Assembly: GCF_027922165.1 (NCBI RefSeq)
Contig: NZ_BSFD01000006.1
Coordinates: forward strand, 126,779-190,778
Source: Brevundimonas intermedia
GTDB lineage: Bacteria; Pseudomonadota; Alphaproteobacteria; Caulobacterales; Caulobacteraceae
Length of the DNA: 64,000 nt
Direction of reading: 5' to 3'
Below are positions 10,075 through 17,002 of the stretch, in pieces. The translations under genes and the position numbers were made by a program. The notes beneath the pieces were generated by a model. It searched no databases and had not been told where the DNA came from. It saw only the letters and a list, made by a program, of their open reading frames with translations. How positions within the stretch are numbered: position 1 is the stretch's first letter; every line of letters starts with the position of its first letter.

Positions 10075-10857
10075 TCAGCGCGGCGCCAAGCGTATAGCCC
10101 CGTCCAGCCGGATGCACTCGCCGTTGATATAGACATTGCGGGCCAACTCCAGCACCAGGGACGCATAGTCGGCGGGCGTGCCCAGGCGGCTGGGGAAGGG
10201 AATGGCGGCGGCCAGGGCGTCCTGGATCTTCTGGTCCATGCCGGCCATCATCGGCGTCCACATGATGCCGGGCAGGATGGTGTTGCAGCGCACCCCTTCC
10301 TGGGCCAGATCCCGCGCGATCGGCAGGGTCATGGCGTAGACCCCGCCCTTGGACGCCGAATAGGCCGCCTGGCCGATCTGGCCGTCCTGGGCCGCCACCG
10401 ACGCCGTATTGACGATCAGGCCGCGCTCGCCGTCCGCCATCGGCTCCAGGGTCACCATTCCGGCCGCCGACTGCGACAGGACGCGGAAGGTGCCGAACAG
10501 ATTGACCCGCACGGTGCGTTCGAACTGGGCCATGTCATGGGCCTTGATCTCGCCGGTGTCCTTCTTGCGCGAGACAGTCTTCATGCCGGTGGCGATGCCG
10601 GCGCAGTTGACGGTCAGCCGCTCCTGGCCGTGGGCGGCGCGGGCCTTGGCGAAGGCGGCGGCGACCGAGGCGTCGTCTGTCACGTCCACCTGGCAGAAGA
10701 CGCCGCCGATCTCGGCCGCGACGGCCTCGCCCTTTTCGGCGTTCAGATCGAACAGGGCGACCTTGGCGCCCGTGGCGGCGATGGCGCGCGCCGTGCCTTC
10801 GCCCAGGCCCGAGGCCCCGCCCGTGACCACCGCTGCGATGCTGTTGTCGAGTTTCAT
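10075..10857 (-). CDS. Short-chain dehydrogenase, 3-hydroxyacyl-CoA dehydrogenase type II-like
   Basis: A 260-residue SDR. The NAD(P) motif is TGGASGLG (residues 12-19), the substrate-site sequence is NTASVAAQDGQIGQAAYSASK with catalytic Tyr166 and Lys170, and the overall sequence resembles HSD17B10-type 3-hydroxyacyl-CoA / 2-methyl-3-hydroxybutyryl-CoA dehydrogenases of fatty-acid and isoleucine breakdown. The ATG at 10857 has AGGAA 8 bases upstream; the frame extends further without support. It is divergent from the YkvA gene. Confidence 0.85.
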   Translation of the reverse strand: MKLDNSIAAVVTGGASGLGEGTARAIAATGAKVALFDLNAEKGEAVAAEIGGVFCQVDVTDDASVAAAFAKARAAHGQERLTVNCAGIATGMKTVSRKKDTGEIKAHDMAQFERTVRVNLFGTFRVLSQSAAGMVTLEPMADGERGLIVNTASVAAQDGQIGQAAYSASKGGVYAMTLPIARDLAQEGVRCNTILPGIMWTPMMAGMDQKIQDALAAAIPFPSRLGTPADYASLVLELARNVYINGECIRLDGAIRLAPR

Positions 10858-10912
10858 CCCGGTCGTTCCTATGTTGTAATGAACCTGAGTTTCGTTTGAG
10901 GATTTAGCGGCC

Positions 10913-11311
10913 ATGACCGCCAAAGCCAAACCCGCCGATCCCGCCGACGCCCTTGACCCGCGCAAGGCCCTGGTCCCGTCGGTGGTCAAGGTCAACGAGG
11001 TGCGCGTGACCAAGGGCTTCTGGCCCAAGCTGCAGCGCACCGCGGCCCGCATTCCCTTCGCGGATCAGGCCCTGGCCGCCTGGTACGCCGCGCGCGACCC
11101 GGCTACGCCCCTGCCCGCCAAGGGGATGATCTTCGCAGGCCTGGCCTATTTCATCATGCCGATCGACGCGATCCCCGACCTGTTCGCGGGCATCGGCTAC
11201 ACCGACGACGCCGCCGTCATCGCGGCTTTGATCGCCACCCTCGGCGCCAACATCAAACGCCGCCACCGCGACCAGGCCGAGGACGCGGTGCAGCGGCTGA
11301 AGGGGGAGTAG
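10913..11311 (+). CDS. YkvA/DUF1232 family protein
   Basis: A 132-residue protein with the DUF1232 core: a hydrophobic hairpin GMIFAGLAYFIMPIDAIPDLFAGIGYTDDAAVIAA. The PxDxIPD motif is diagnostic of this family of small membrane-associated proteins of unknown function. The ATG is at 10913, 55 bp from the divergent SDR start. Confidence 0.85.
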   Translation: MTAKAKPADPADALDPRKALVPSVVKVNEVRVTKGFWPKLQRTAARIPFADQALAAWYAARDPATPLPAKGMIFAGLAYFIMPIDAIPDLFAGIGYTDDAAVIAALIATLGANIKRRHRDQAEDAVQRLKGE

Positions 11312-11317
11312 GTCCTA

Positions 11318-11475
11318 CCCCTCTCCCCCCTGCGGGAGAGGGAGACCGCGCACGGCGGCGCAGCCGTCGTCCTGGCGCGGTCGGGCGAGGGGTCGTACAG
11401 GCCTCGCCGTTTCGCACCGACCGACCCCTCATCCGGCCCTTCGGGCCACCTTCTCCCGCAAGGGGAGAAGGAAAC
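11318..11475. repeat. Intergenic inverted-repeat element (mirrored hairpins)
   Basis: A left hairpin CTCTCCCCCCTGCGGGAGAG and a right one CTTCTCCCGCAAGGGGAGAAG flank a centre with CGCGGTCGGGCGAGGGG and CGACCCCTCATCCGGCCC. The layout is like the elements at 2946 and 19870, though the sequence differs. It fills the gap between two convergent genes and may end both transcripts. Confidence 0.65.
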
Positions 11476-12477
11476 TCAATCCCCCACGACCACCACGATC
11501 TTGCCCAGAGCCTGACGATCGCCCAGCGCCTTGATCGCCGCCCCCGCCTTCTCCAGCGGGAAGGTCTGCGACACGCGCGGCTTGATCTTTCCGTCGGCGT
11601 ACATCTGCATCAGCTCGGCCATATTGGCGGCGTGGCCCTGGGGATCGCGCGCCACCGCGGCGCCCCAGAAGACCCCGATCACCGACACCGACTTCAGCAG
11701 GGTCAGGTTCAGCGGCAGGGACGGAATCCCCGCCGGGAATCCGACCACCAGATACCGCCCGTTCCAGTCCATCGCCCTCAGCGCCGGATCGGCATAGTCG
11801 CCGCCCACCGCATCATAGACCACGTCGGCGCCGTCCCGCCCCGTCGCCAGCTTGAACTCGCCCGACAGTTCCTTCTGCGCCGCCTTGTCCATCGGCCCGG
11901 TCGGATAGATCAGGCCGTTGTCCGCCCCCAGGTCCAGAGCGAACTGGACCTTGTCGTTGGTCGAGGCGGCGGCCACGACCCGCGCCCCCATGGCCTTGCC
12001 CAGTTCGACCGCGGCGGCGCCCACGCCCCCGGCCGCCCCCAATACCAGCAGCGTCTCTCCCGCCTTCAGCTGCGCCCGGTCCTTCAGCGCATAATAGCTG
12101 GTGCCATAGGTCATGATCAGGGCCGCCGCCTCTTCGAAGCTCATGGCCTCGGGAATGGGAATGACCGTCTCGGCCTTGACCGCCAGCCGTTCGACAAGCC
12201 CGCCCCAGCCGGGCACGGCGATGACCCGGTCGCCCTTGCGAACCCCTTTGACGCCCTCGCCCACCGCCTCGACCACGCCCGCGACCTCAGCGCCGGGCGA
12301 GAAGGGCCGTTCGGGGCGGAACTGATACCTGTCCTCGATGATCAGGGTGTCGGGATAGTTGATCCCAACGGCCTTGACTTCAATCACCACCTCGCCCGCC
12401 TTGGGCGTGGGATCGAGCACGTCTTCGACCACGAGGGTTTCGGGACCACCGGGGGCCTTGGACAGGACTGCGCGCAT
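11476..12477 (-). CDS. NADPH:quinone oxidoreductase family protein (zinc-free MDR)
   Basis: A 333-residue medium-chain dehydrogenase/reductase of the QOR group. It has GroES-like residues 1-130 with the NYPDTLI motif and a Rossmann domain with LVLGAAGGVGAAAVELGKAMGA. There is no structural zinc cysteine cluster, as expected for quinone reductases. The ATG at 12477 has a strong GGGAGGA ribosome binding site; the frame extends upstream into a copy of the 30-bp repeat and is not used. Confidence 0.9.
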   Translation of the reverse strand: MRAVLSKAPGGPETLVVEDVLDPTPKAGEVVIEVKAVGINYPDTLIIEDRYQFRPERPFSPGAEVAGVVEAVGEGVKGVRKGDRVIAVPGWGGLVERLAVKAETVIPIPEAMSFEEAAALIMTYGTSYYALKDRAQLKAGETLLVLGAAGGVGAAAVELGKAMGARVVAAASTNDKVQFALDLGADNGLIYPTGPMDKAAQKELSGEFKLATGRDGADVVYDAVGGDYADPALRAMDWNGRYLVVGFPAGIPSLPLNLTLLKSVSVIGVFWGAAVARDPQGHAANMAELMQMYADGKIKPRVSQTFPLEKAGAAIKALGDRQALGKIVVVVGD

Positions 12478-12489
12478 TATTCCTCCCTT

Positions 12490-12521
12490 GGGCCTATCGC
12501 GCTTCGCGCTACTTGAGGCCC
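12490..12521 (-). repeat. 30-bp palindromic repeat, single copy in reverse orientation
   Basis: Reverse complement of the ccmD copies: GGGCCTATCGCGC-ttc-GCGCTACTTGAGGCCC. It lies between the quinone reductase start and the divergent isoaspartyl peptidase gene. If translated on the minus strand it would again give PQVARSAIGP. Confidence 0.8.
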
Positions 12522-12617
12522 GTTTGTGTTCGGCCGACATGGCGCGGCCTTCTCGACGACGCTAAAGAGCGCCACGCCCGTTTGAAAGAGGCGAAACAAC
12601 AGGCTCAGGAAGACGAC

Positions 12618-13487
12618 ATGACCGCCCTCATCCTCCACGGCGGCGCCGGCGCCCGGCGCGAACGCAACTATGACGCCGAGGTCGTTCACATGCGCCAGGT
12701 GGTCGAGGCCATGAAGGCCCGGCTGGATGCAGGCGACAGCGCTCTGGACGTCGCCGTGGCGGCGGTGACCCTGCTCGAGGATTCCGGCCTCTATGTCGCC
12801 GGCAAGGGCGCCTCTCCCAATCTGGCCGGCGCCTATGAGCTGGACGCCAGCCTGATGGACGGCGCCACCCGCCGGGCCGGCGCCGTCGCCGCGCTACAGG
12901 GCTTCCGCAACCCCGTCGTCGCCGCCCGTGCGGTGATGGACCGCACCCCCCACGTCATGCTGGTGGGCGAGGGCGCGGCCCTATTCGCCCACGACCAGGG
13001 GCTGGAGCCCATCGCCGACGAGGCCGCCTGGTACACGGGCGCCGGCCAGGGCGAGGACAATCATCCGCCCGGCACCCTCAGCCACGGCACGGTCGGCTGC
13101 TGCGTACTGGACAGCCGGGGCCGTCTCGCCGCCGCCACCTCGACCGCCGGGGTCTTCGGCAAGATGCCGGGCCGCGTCGGCGACACCCCCATCCCCGCCG
13201 CCGGAACCTGGGCCGACGGCCACGCCGCGACCTCCTGCACCGGCCAGGGCGAATATTTCATCCGCGTCGCCGCCGCCGCCCAGGTCGCCTGGCGCGTCGC
13301 CACCGGCCAGACTTTGGCGCAGGCGACCCAGGCCGTCATCGACGAGATCGGCCATATGGGCGGCGACGGCGGCCTGATCGCCCTGGACGCCGCCGGAAAC
13401 ATCGCCTGTCCCTTCAACAGCCAGGGCATGAAACGCGCCTGGCTGACGCCGGAGGGCGAGATCGGCGTCGAGGTGTTCGGCCGCTGA
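12618..13487 (+). CDS. Isoaspartyl peptidase/L-asparaginase (Ntn hydrolase)
   Basis: A 289-residue plant-type asparaginase/beta-aspartyl peptidase (family T2). It begins MTALILHGGAGA, the standard family start, and contains the autocleavage site HGTVGCCVLD where Thr158 becomes the N-terminal nucleophile. Residues ATSTAG and TGQGE follow as in active members. It hydrolyses isoaspartyl dipeptides and asparagine in the cytoplasm. AGGAAGA precedes the ATG; an upstream in-frame extension passes through the repeat and is rejected. Confidence 0.9.
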   Translation: MTALILHGGAGARRERNYDAEVVHMRQVVEAMKARLDAGDSALDVAVAAVTLLEDSGLYVAGKGASPNLAGAYELDASLMDGATRRAGAVAALQGFRNPVVAARAVMDRTPHVMLVGEGAALFAHDQGLEPIADEAAWYTGAGQGEDNHPPGTLSHGTVGCCVLDSRGRLAAATSTAGVFGKMPGRVGDTPIPAAGTWADGHAATSCTGQGEYFIRVAAAAQVAWRVATGQTLAQATQAVIDEIGHMGGDGGLIALDAAGNIACPFNSQGMKRAWLTPEGEIGVEVFGR

Positions 13488-13518
13488 GCTGAGCCCAGGT
13501 CGAAGCGCCCATAGAAAA

Positions 13519-13545
13519 AGGGCGGCGAGACCAGCTCGCCGCCCT
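13519..13545 (-). terminator. Terminator for the TonB receptor gene
   Basis: An 11-bp perfect stem (AGGGCGGCGAG/CTCGCCGCCCT) with a 5-nt loop. On the minus strand it is followed by CTTTTTCTAT, so it serves the minus-strand receptor gene, and probably also the convergent peptidase gene. Confidence 0.85.
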
Positions 13546-13573
13546 CCTTCCGTTCTGCCTGCTCAGCCGAGGC

Positions 13574-16500
13574 TCAGAAGGTCCAGTCGAAGCCCACGCG
13601 GACATAGCGCGGCGACTGATAACTGGTCGGCTGACCATAATAGAGGTCAGCGCCGTCGGGGCCGTTCAGATCGCCGAACTCGTAGAGGTCGGAGACGGCG
13701 TCCAAGTCGAACAGGTTGAAGATGTCGGCCCGGAGAACCAGGTCGCCCGGCATGCTGACCGGCACGGTGTAACGCAGCGAGACATCGAAGGTGGTCTGCC
13801 AATCCGAGGTCATCTGCGAGCCGCGCGGCGTAGCTTCACCGTTGCAGTAGTAGGATGAGGCTCCATAGTCGTAAGCCGGGTTATTGGCGTCGGGATAGTA
13901 TCCGATGCAGCCATAGTGACGCGGCGACGCCACGGTCAGATTGCCGCCGACCGTCAGGTCACGCAGCACCTGATAGGAGCCGAACAACTTCAGGACATGA
14001 GCCCGGTGGTTCGGCAGCAAACCATAGGCGCCGTCCGTCAGGCCCGGCTGATCGAAGTCCTGAGTGATGCCGGCGTCGGTCTGGCCATTGTCCGACTTCA
14101 CATAGCCCTCGGTATTTCCTTCGCTCTTGGACAGGACATAGGAGCCGCGCAGGCTCCAGATCCCGTCGAAGGCGCGGTCGAAGGTCAGCTCCAGCGACTG
14201 ATAAATACGCTTGGCCTTGGGATAGCCCAGGTCTTCGGCCGAGAACTCGATCGTCCGCACCTCGGTCTCGCCCGGCAGGGGGTCCGACAGGGTGATGGTC
14301 GAGGCGGCGCCGGGATTGACGATCACATACTGGTGGAAGCCCGACCAGATGCTTCCGCAGCCCGAGATTCCCTGTTCCTCGCAATAGTTCACGACGGCTA
14401 GGTCGATCGCCACGTCTTCGGCGTTCCGCAGCAGGTTGCGATAGGTGTAGTTGGCGCCGACGGTCCACAGATCGCCGATCTTGCGCTCATAGCCGAACTG
14501 GAACTCATCCTCGGCGGTCGATTCCAGGTTCTTGGCCACCAGCGACTCGGTCGAGGGCGCCGAGCCGTCCGCTGTCACGGTGCAGCCCGACACGCCAACC
14601 GTGCCTATGCCGCCGGCGGGACATGCCGCCGCGCTCGAATAGCCGACGATCTGTTCGCCCAGATTCGGGACGCCGTTCTCATCATAGGGCGTGGTCTGAT
14701 CGACGAGGAAGTACTCGGTGATGCTCAGTTCCGACGACGCCATGCGATAGGCCGTGTTGGACGCGATGGGCAGATAGTACCGTCCGTAGGACCCGTAGAA
14801 GCGGCTACGGCCGTCATTCAGCGGATCAAAGGTGAAGCCCAGACGCGGCCCGATCTCTTCGTCAAATGACGAGATGGTCTCCCCAGTCGCCCCATTCAGA
14901 TTGAACTTGTCGAGCCGGATGCCGAGGTTCAGCGTCAGCTGCTCGTTCACGTCCCAGGAGTCCTGGAGGTAATAGGCTTCGTTCTCGTTCTCGAACGTGC
15001 CGCCGGCGCTGTAGCTGCTGACCGCCACATAGGTTTGCCCCGGCGACAGATTGCCACCCTGCGCTTGCGAAGTCGCAGAGGTCGCCGTGTAATAATAAAA
15101 CCGTTGCCCACCTGTACGACGGGTTTCTCGAGCGAGAGACAGATTTTCGTGATCTATTCCCGCCCGCAAATGGTGCTTTCCGAACAGATCGAAATAGAGG
15201 TCTGCGTCAAAACGCCAGAATTCGCGTTCTGTTTCACGAACAGGCGTGTAGCTGCTCGAAGTCTGCTCCGACACGCGGCCGATATAGGCCGTGCCAGCAT
15301 CATTCAGCCTAAAATCGTAAGCATAGGGCGCCGTGACATCGCCGCTGGTCGAAACGGCGCTGTCCTTGTTCTTACCATAGGCGGCTGAGACCGTGAGCCA
15401 GTCCGTCAGCGTGCCCGTATAGCGGGCCACAAAGCTCTCACCGCCGCTCTTGGCGTAAGAGGTGTTGGCCAGATCGCCGACGGCGCCGGTTTCGGAGTCC
15501 CAGTTGTAGATGTCATAGTTGGTTTCCCGGGTCGTATCGAACCAGGTGAACTCCAGATGGTGGTCGTCGGTGACATAGCCGTCCAGCTTCACACCATAGA
15601 AGGGGTCATCCGAGGCGCTAGTGGTCTTTGTCCCACCGGTGATGCTGTAAGAACTGGCCTCGGTGTCGCGGAACTCGGTGAGGCCGTAGAAGAACAGCCG
15701 ATCCTTGATGATCGGACCGCCCAGCTCCAGCGTGGTGGAGCTTGAATCGGCTTCATAGAGCGAGTTGGCCGAGGCGTAGGTGTCGGGCGACTGGGATCGC
15801 AGGCTATCGGGCGCATAGTTGCCATGCAGGGCGATGTAGAGGTCGTTGGACCCGGACTTGGTCACGGCGTTGACGATGCCGCCCGTGGCGCGACCGAACT
15901 CGGCCGCATAGCCGCCCGTCTTGACCTCGACCGACCGATAGAAGTCGAACGGCACCGTGGAGGCGCCGATGTAGTTGTCGAAGTTCGTGATGTTCAGGCC
16001 GTTGATATAATAGGCATTCTCGGCCACCGACGAGCCGCCGATCGAGGGCACGTCGCCAAAGGTGCTGTCACCAGCCACCGTGCCTGGCGCCAGAAGGATG
16101 ATGGAGCTGATGCTGCGGCCGACCGGGGTGGTCTTGACCAGGTCTTCCACGTCGACCGTCAGGCCCGTGGTCGTTTCATTGAAGTCCAGGTTCCGGCGCG
16201 CCGCCGTCACCACGATCTCGCCCACGGTGTCCGCCGAGCCTTCAGTCAGGCTGAAGCTGTAGGACGAGGTTCCGCCCAGAGCGATCTGAACCGACTGGGC
16301 CACCGGAGCGTAGCCGGGCGCCGTGATGGTGACCTTATAGCGACCGATCGGCAGAAGGGCGGCGCGGAAGTCGCCCTCGGCGTCTGTGGTGGCCGAGCGG
16401 CTGAACCCCTGTTCCGTCGACTGGATTTCGACCGTTGCGCCGACGACCGGGGCGCCGCCCTCGCCGACGACCGAACCGGTCAGGGTGCCTGAGGAAATGT

Positions 16501-16618
16501 CCTGAGCCATGGCCGGCGTCGGCGTCGCCAGAACCGGCGCCAGAACGCCGACCGCGGCCGTCAAGCTGCTGATGATCGTGCCGGACAGCAAGGTCCGCCG
16601 GATGCTTCGAATGTTCAA
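13574..16618 (-). CDS. TonB-dependent receptor with carboxypeptidase-regulatory domain
   Basis: A 1014-residue outer membrane receptor. A signal peptide (to about residue 37, TPAMA|QD) is followed by a carboxypeptidase-regulatory-like beta domain (residues ~40-125), a TonB-plug domain with VGEIVVTAARR and the GGSSVAENAYYINGLNI motif, and a long beta-barrel ending VRVGFDWTF with terminal Phe. This type (Oar-like) is common in Caulobacterales; substrate unknown. I place the start at a TTG (16618) because GGAGGGA lies 7 bases upstream and the signal peptide begins there; the further open frame is AT-rich promoter DNA. A 22-bp palindrome lies about 160 bp upstream. Confidence 0.9.
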   Translation of the reverse strand: MNIRSIRRTLLSGTIISSLTAAVGVLAPVLATPTPAMAQDISSGTLTGSVVGEGGAPVVGATVEIQSTEQGFSRSATTDAEGDFRAALLPIGRYKVTITAPGYAPVAQSVQIALGGTSSYSFSLTEGSADTVGEIVVTAARRNLDFNETTTGLTVDVEDLVKTTPVGRSISSIILLAPGTVAGDSTFGDVPSIGGSSVAENAYYINGLNITNFDNYIGASTVPFDFYRSVEVKTGGYAAEFGRATGGIVNAVTKSGSNDLYIALHGNYAPDSLRSQSPDTYASANSLYEADSSSTTLELGGPIIKDRLFFYGLTEFRDTEASSYSITGGTKTTSASDDPFYGVKLDGYVTDDHHLEFTWFDTTRETNYDIYNWDSETGAVGDLANTSYAKSGGESFVARYTGTLTDWLTVSAAYGKNKDSAVSTSGDVTAPYAYDFRLNDAGTAYIGRVSEQTSSSYTPVRETEREFWRFDADLYFDLFGKHHLRAGIDHENLSLARETRRTGGQRFYYYTATSATSQAQGGNLSPGQTYVAVSSYSAGGTFENENEAYYLQDSWDVNEQLTLNLGIRLDKFNLNGATGETISSFDEEIGPRLGFTFDPLNDGRSRFYGSYGRYYLPIASNTAYRMASSELSITEYFLVDQTTPYDENGVPNLGEQIVGYSSAAACPAGGIGTVGVSGCTVTADGSAPSTESLVAKNLESTAEDEFQFGYERKIGDLWTVGANYTYRNLLRNAEDVAIDLAVVNYCEEQGISGCGSIWSGFHQYVIVNPGAASTITLSDPLPGETEVRTIEFSAEDLGYPKAKRIYQSLELTFDRAFDGIWSLRGSYVLSKSEGNTEGYVKSDNGQTDAGITQDFDQPGLTDGAYGLLPNHRAHVLKLFGSYQVLRDLTVGGNLTVASPRHYGCIGYYPDANNPAYDYGASSYYCNGEATPRGSQMTSDWQTTFDVSLRYTVPVSMPGDLVLRADIFNLFDLDAVSDLYEFGDLNGPDGADLYYGQPTSYQSPRYVRVGFDWTF

Positions 16619-17002
16619 CTCAATATCCCTCCAGTTGAGTAACGGGCCCAACCCTGACCCATCGATCGCCGCAAAAACGACGATCTGGAGAACACTTGTC
16701 GATAAGAGTGCAGCCCACCAACCCACAAACCCCTCTATAATTAAATTTCATACATAGATGTCACTCATTTGCCTCAATGATTATTGCACATCTGCAATAA
16801 TGGATGCTCTTTAATACAATAGTGATACGCCTGAAACTGTCTCGATACACAGTCGCACGATGCCGACGCAGTCGCAGGAATGGTCGATCGTCCGCCATCT
16901 CTCCGCGCGGAGTCGGTCATCATTACAGCTCCGTAAGGTGCACAACCGGCGGACGCTGGTACGGTCGCCTCCGCCCCGGCGTTCCGGGCCTGGAGACCCC
17001 CG
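16619..17002. other. Divergent promoter region, TonB receptor / M16 peptidase
   Basis: A 384-bp gap. Its left half (16680-16830) is AT-rich, unlike the surroundings, and contains a perfect palindrome at 16780-16801. I see no coding sequence, RNA gene or riboswitch in it. Confidence 0.6.
16780..16801. promoter_or_regulatory. 22-bp perfect palindrome upstream of the TonB receptor
   Basis: Arms ATTATTGCA and TGCAATAAT with a 4-bp centre (CATC). It is placed about 160 bp upstream of the receptor start in an AT-rich promoter region. I read it as an operator for an unidentified regulator. The orientation is opposite to the TGCAAAT...ATTTGCA type of alphaproteobacterial Fur/Mur site. Confidence 0.5.
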
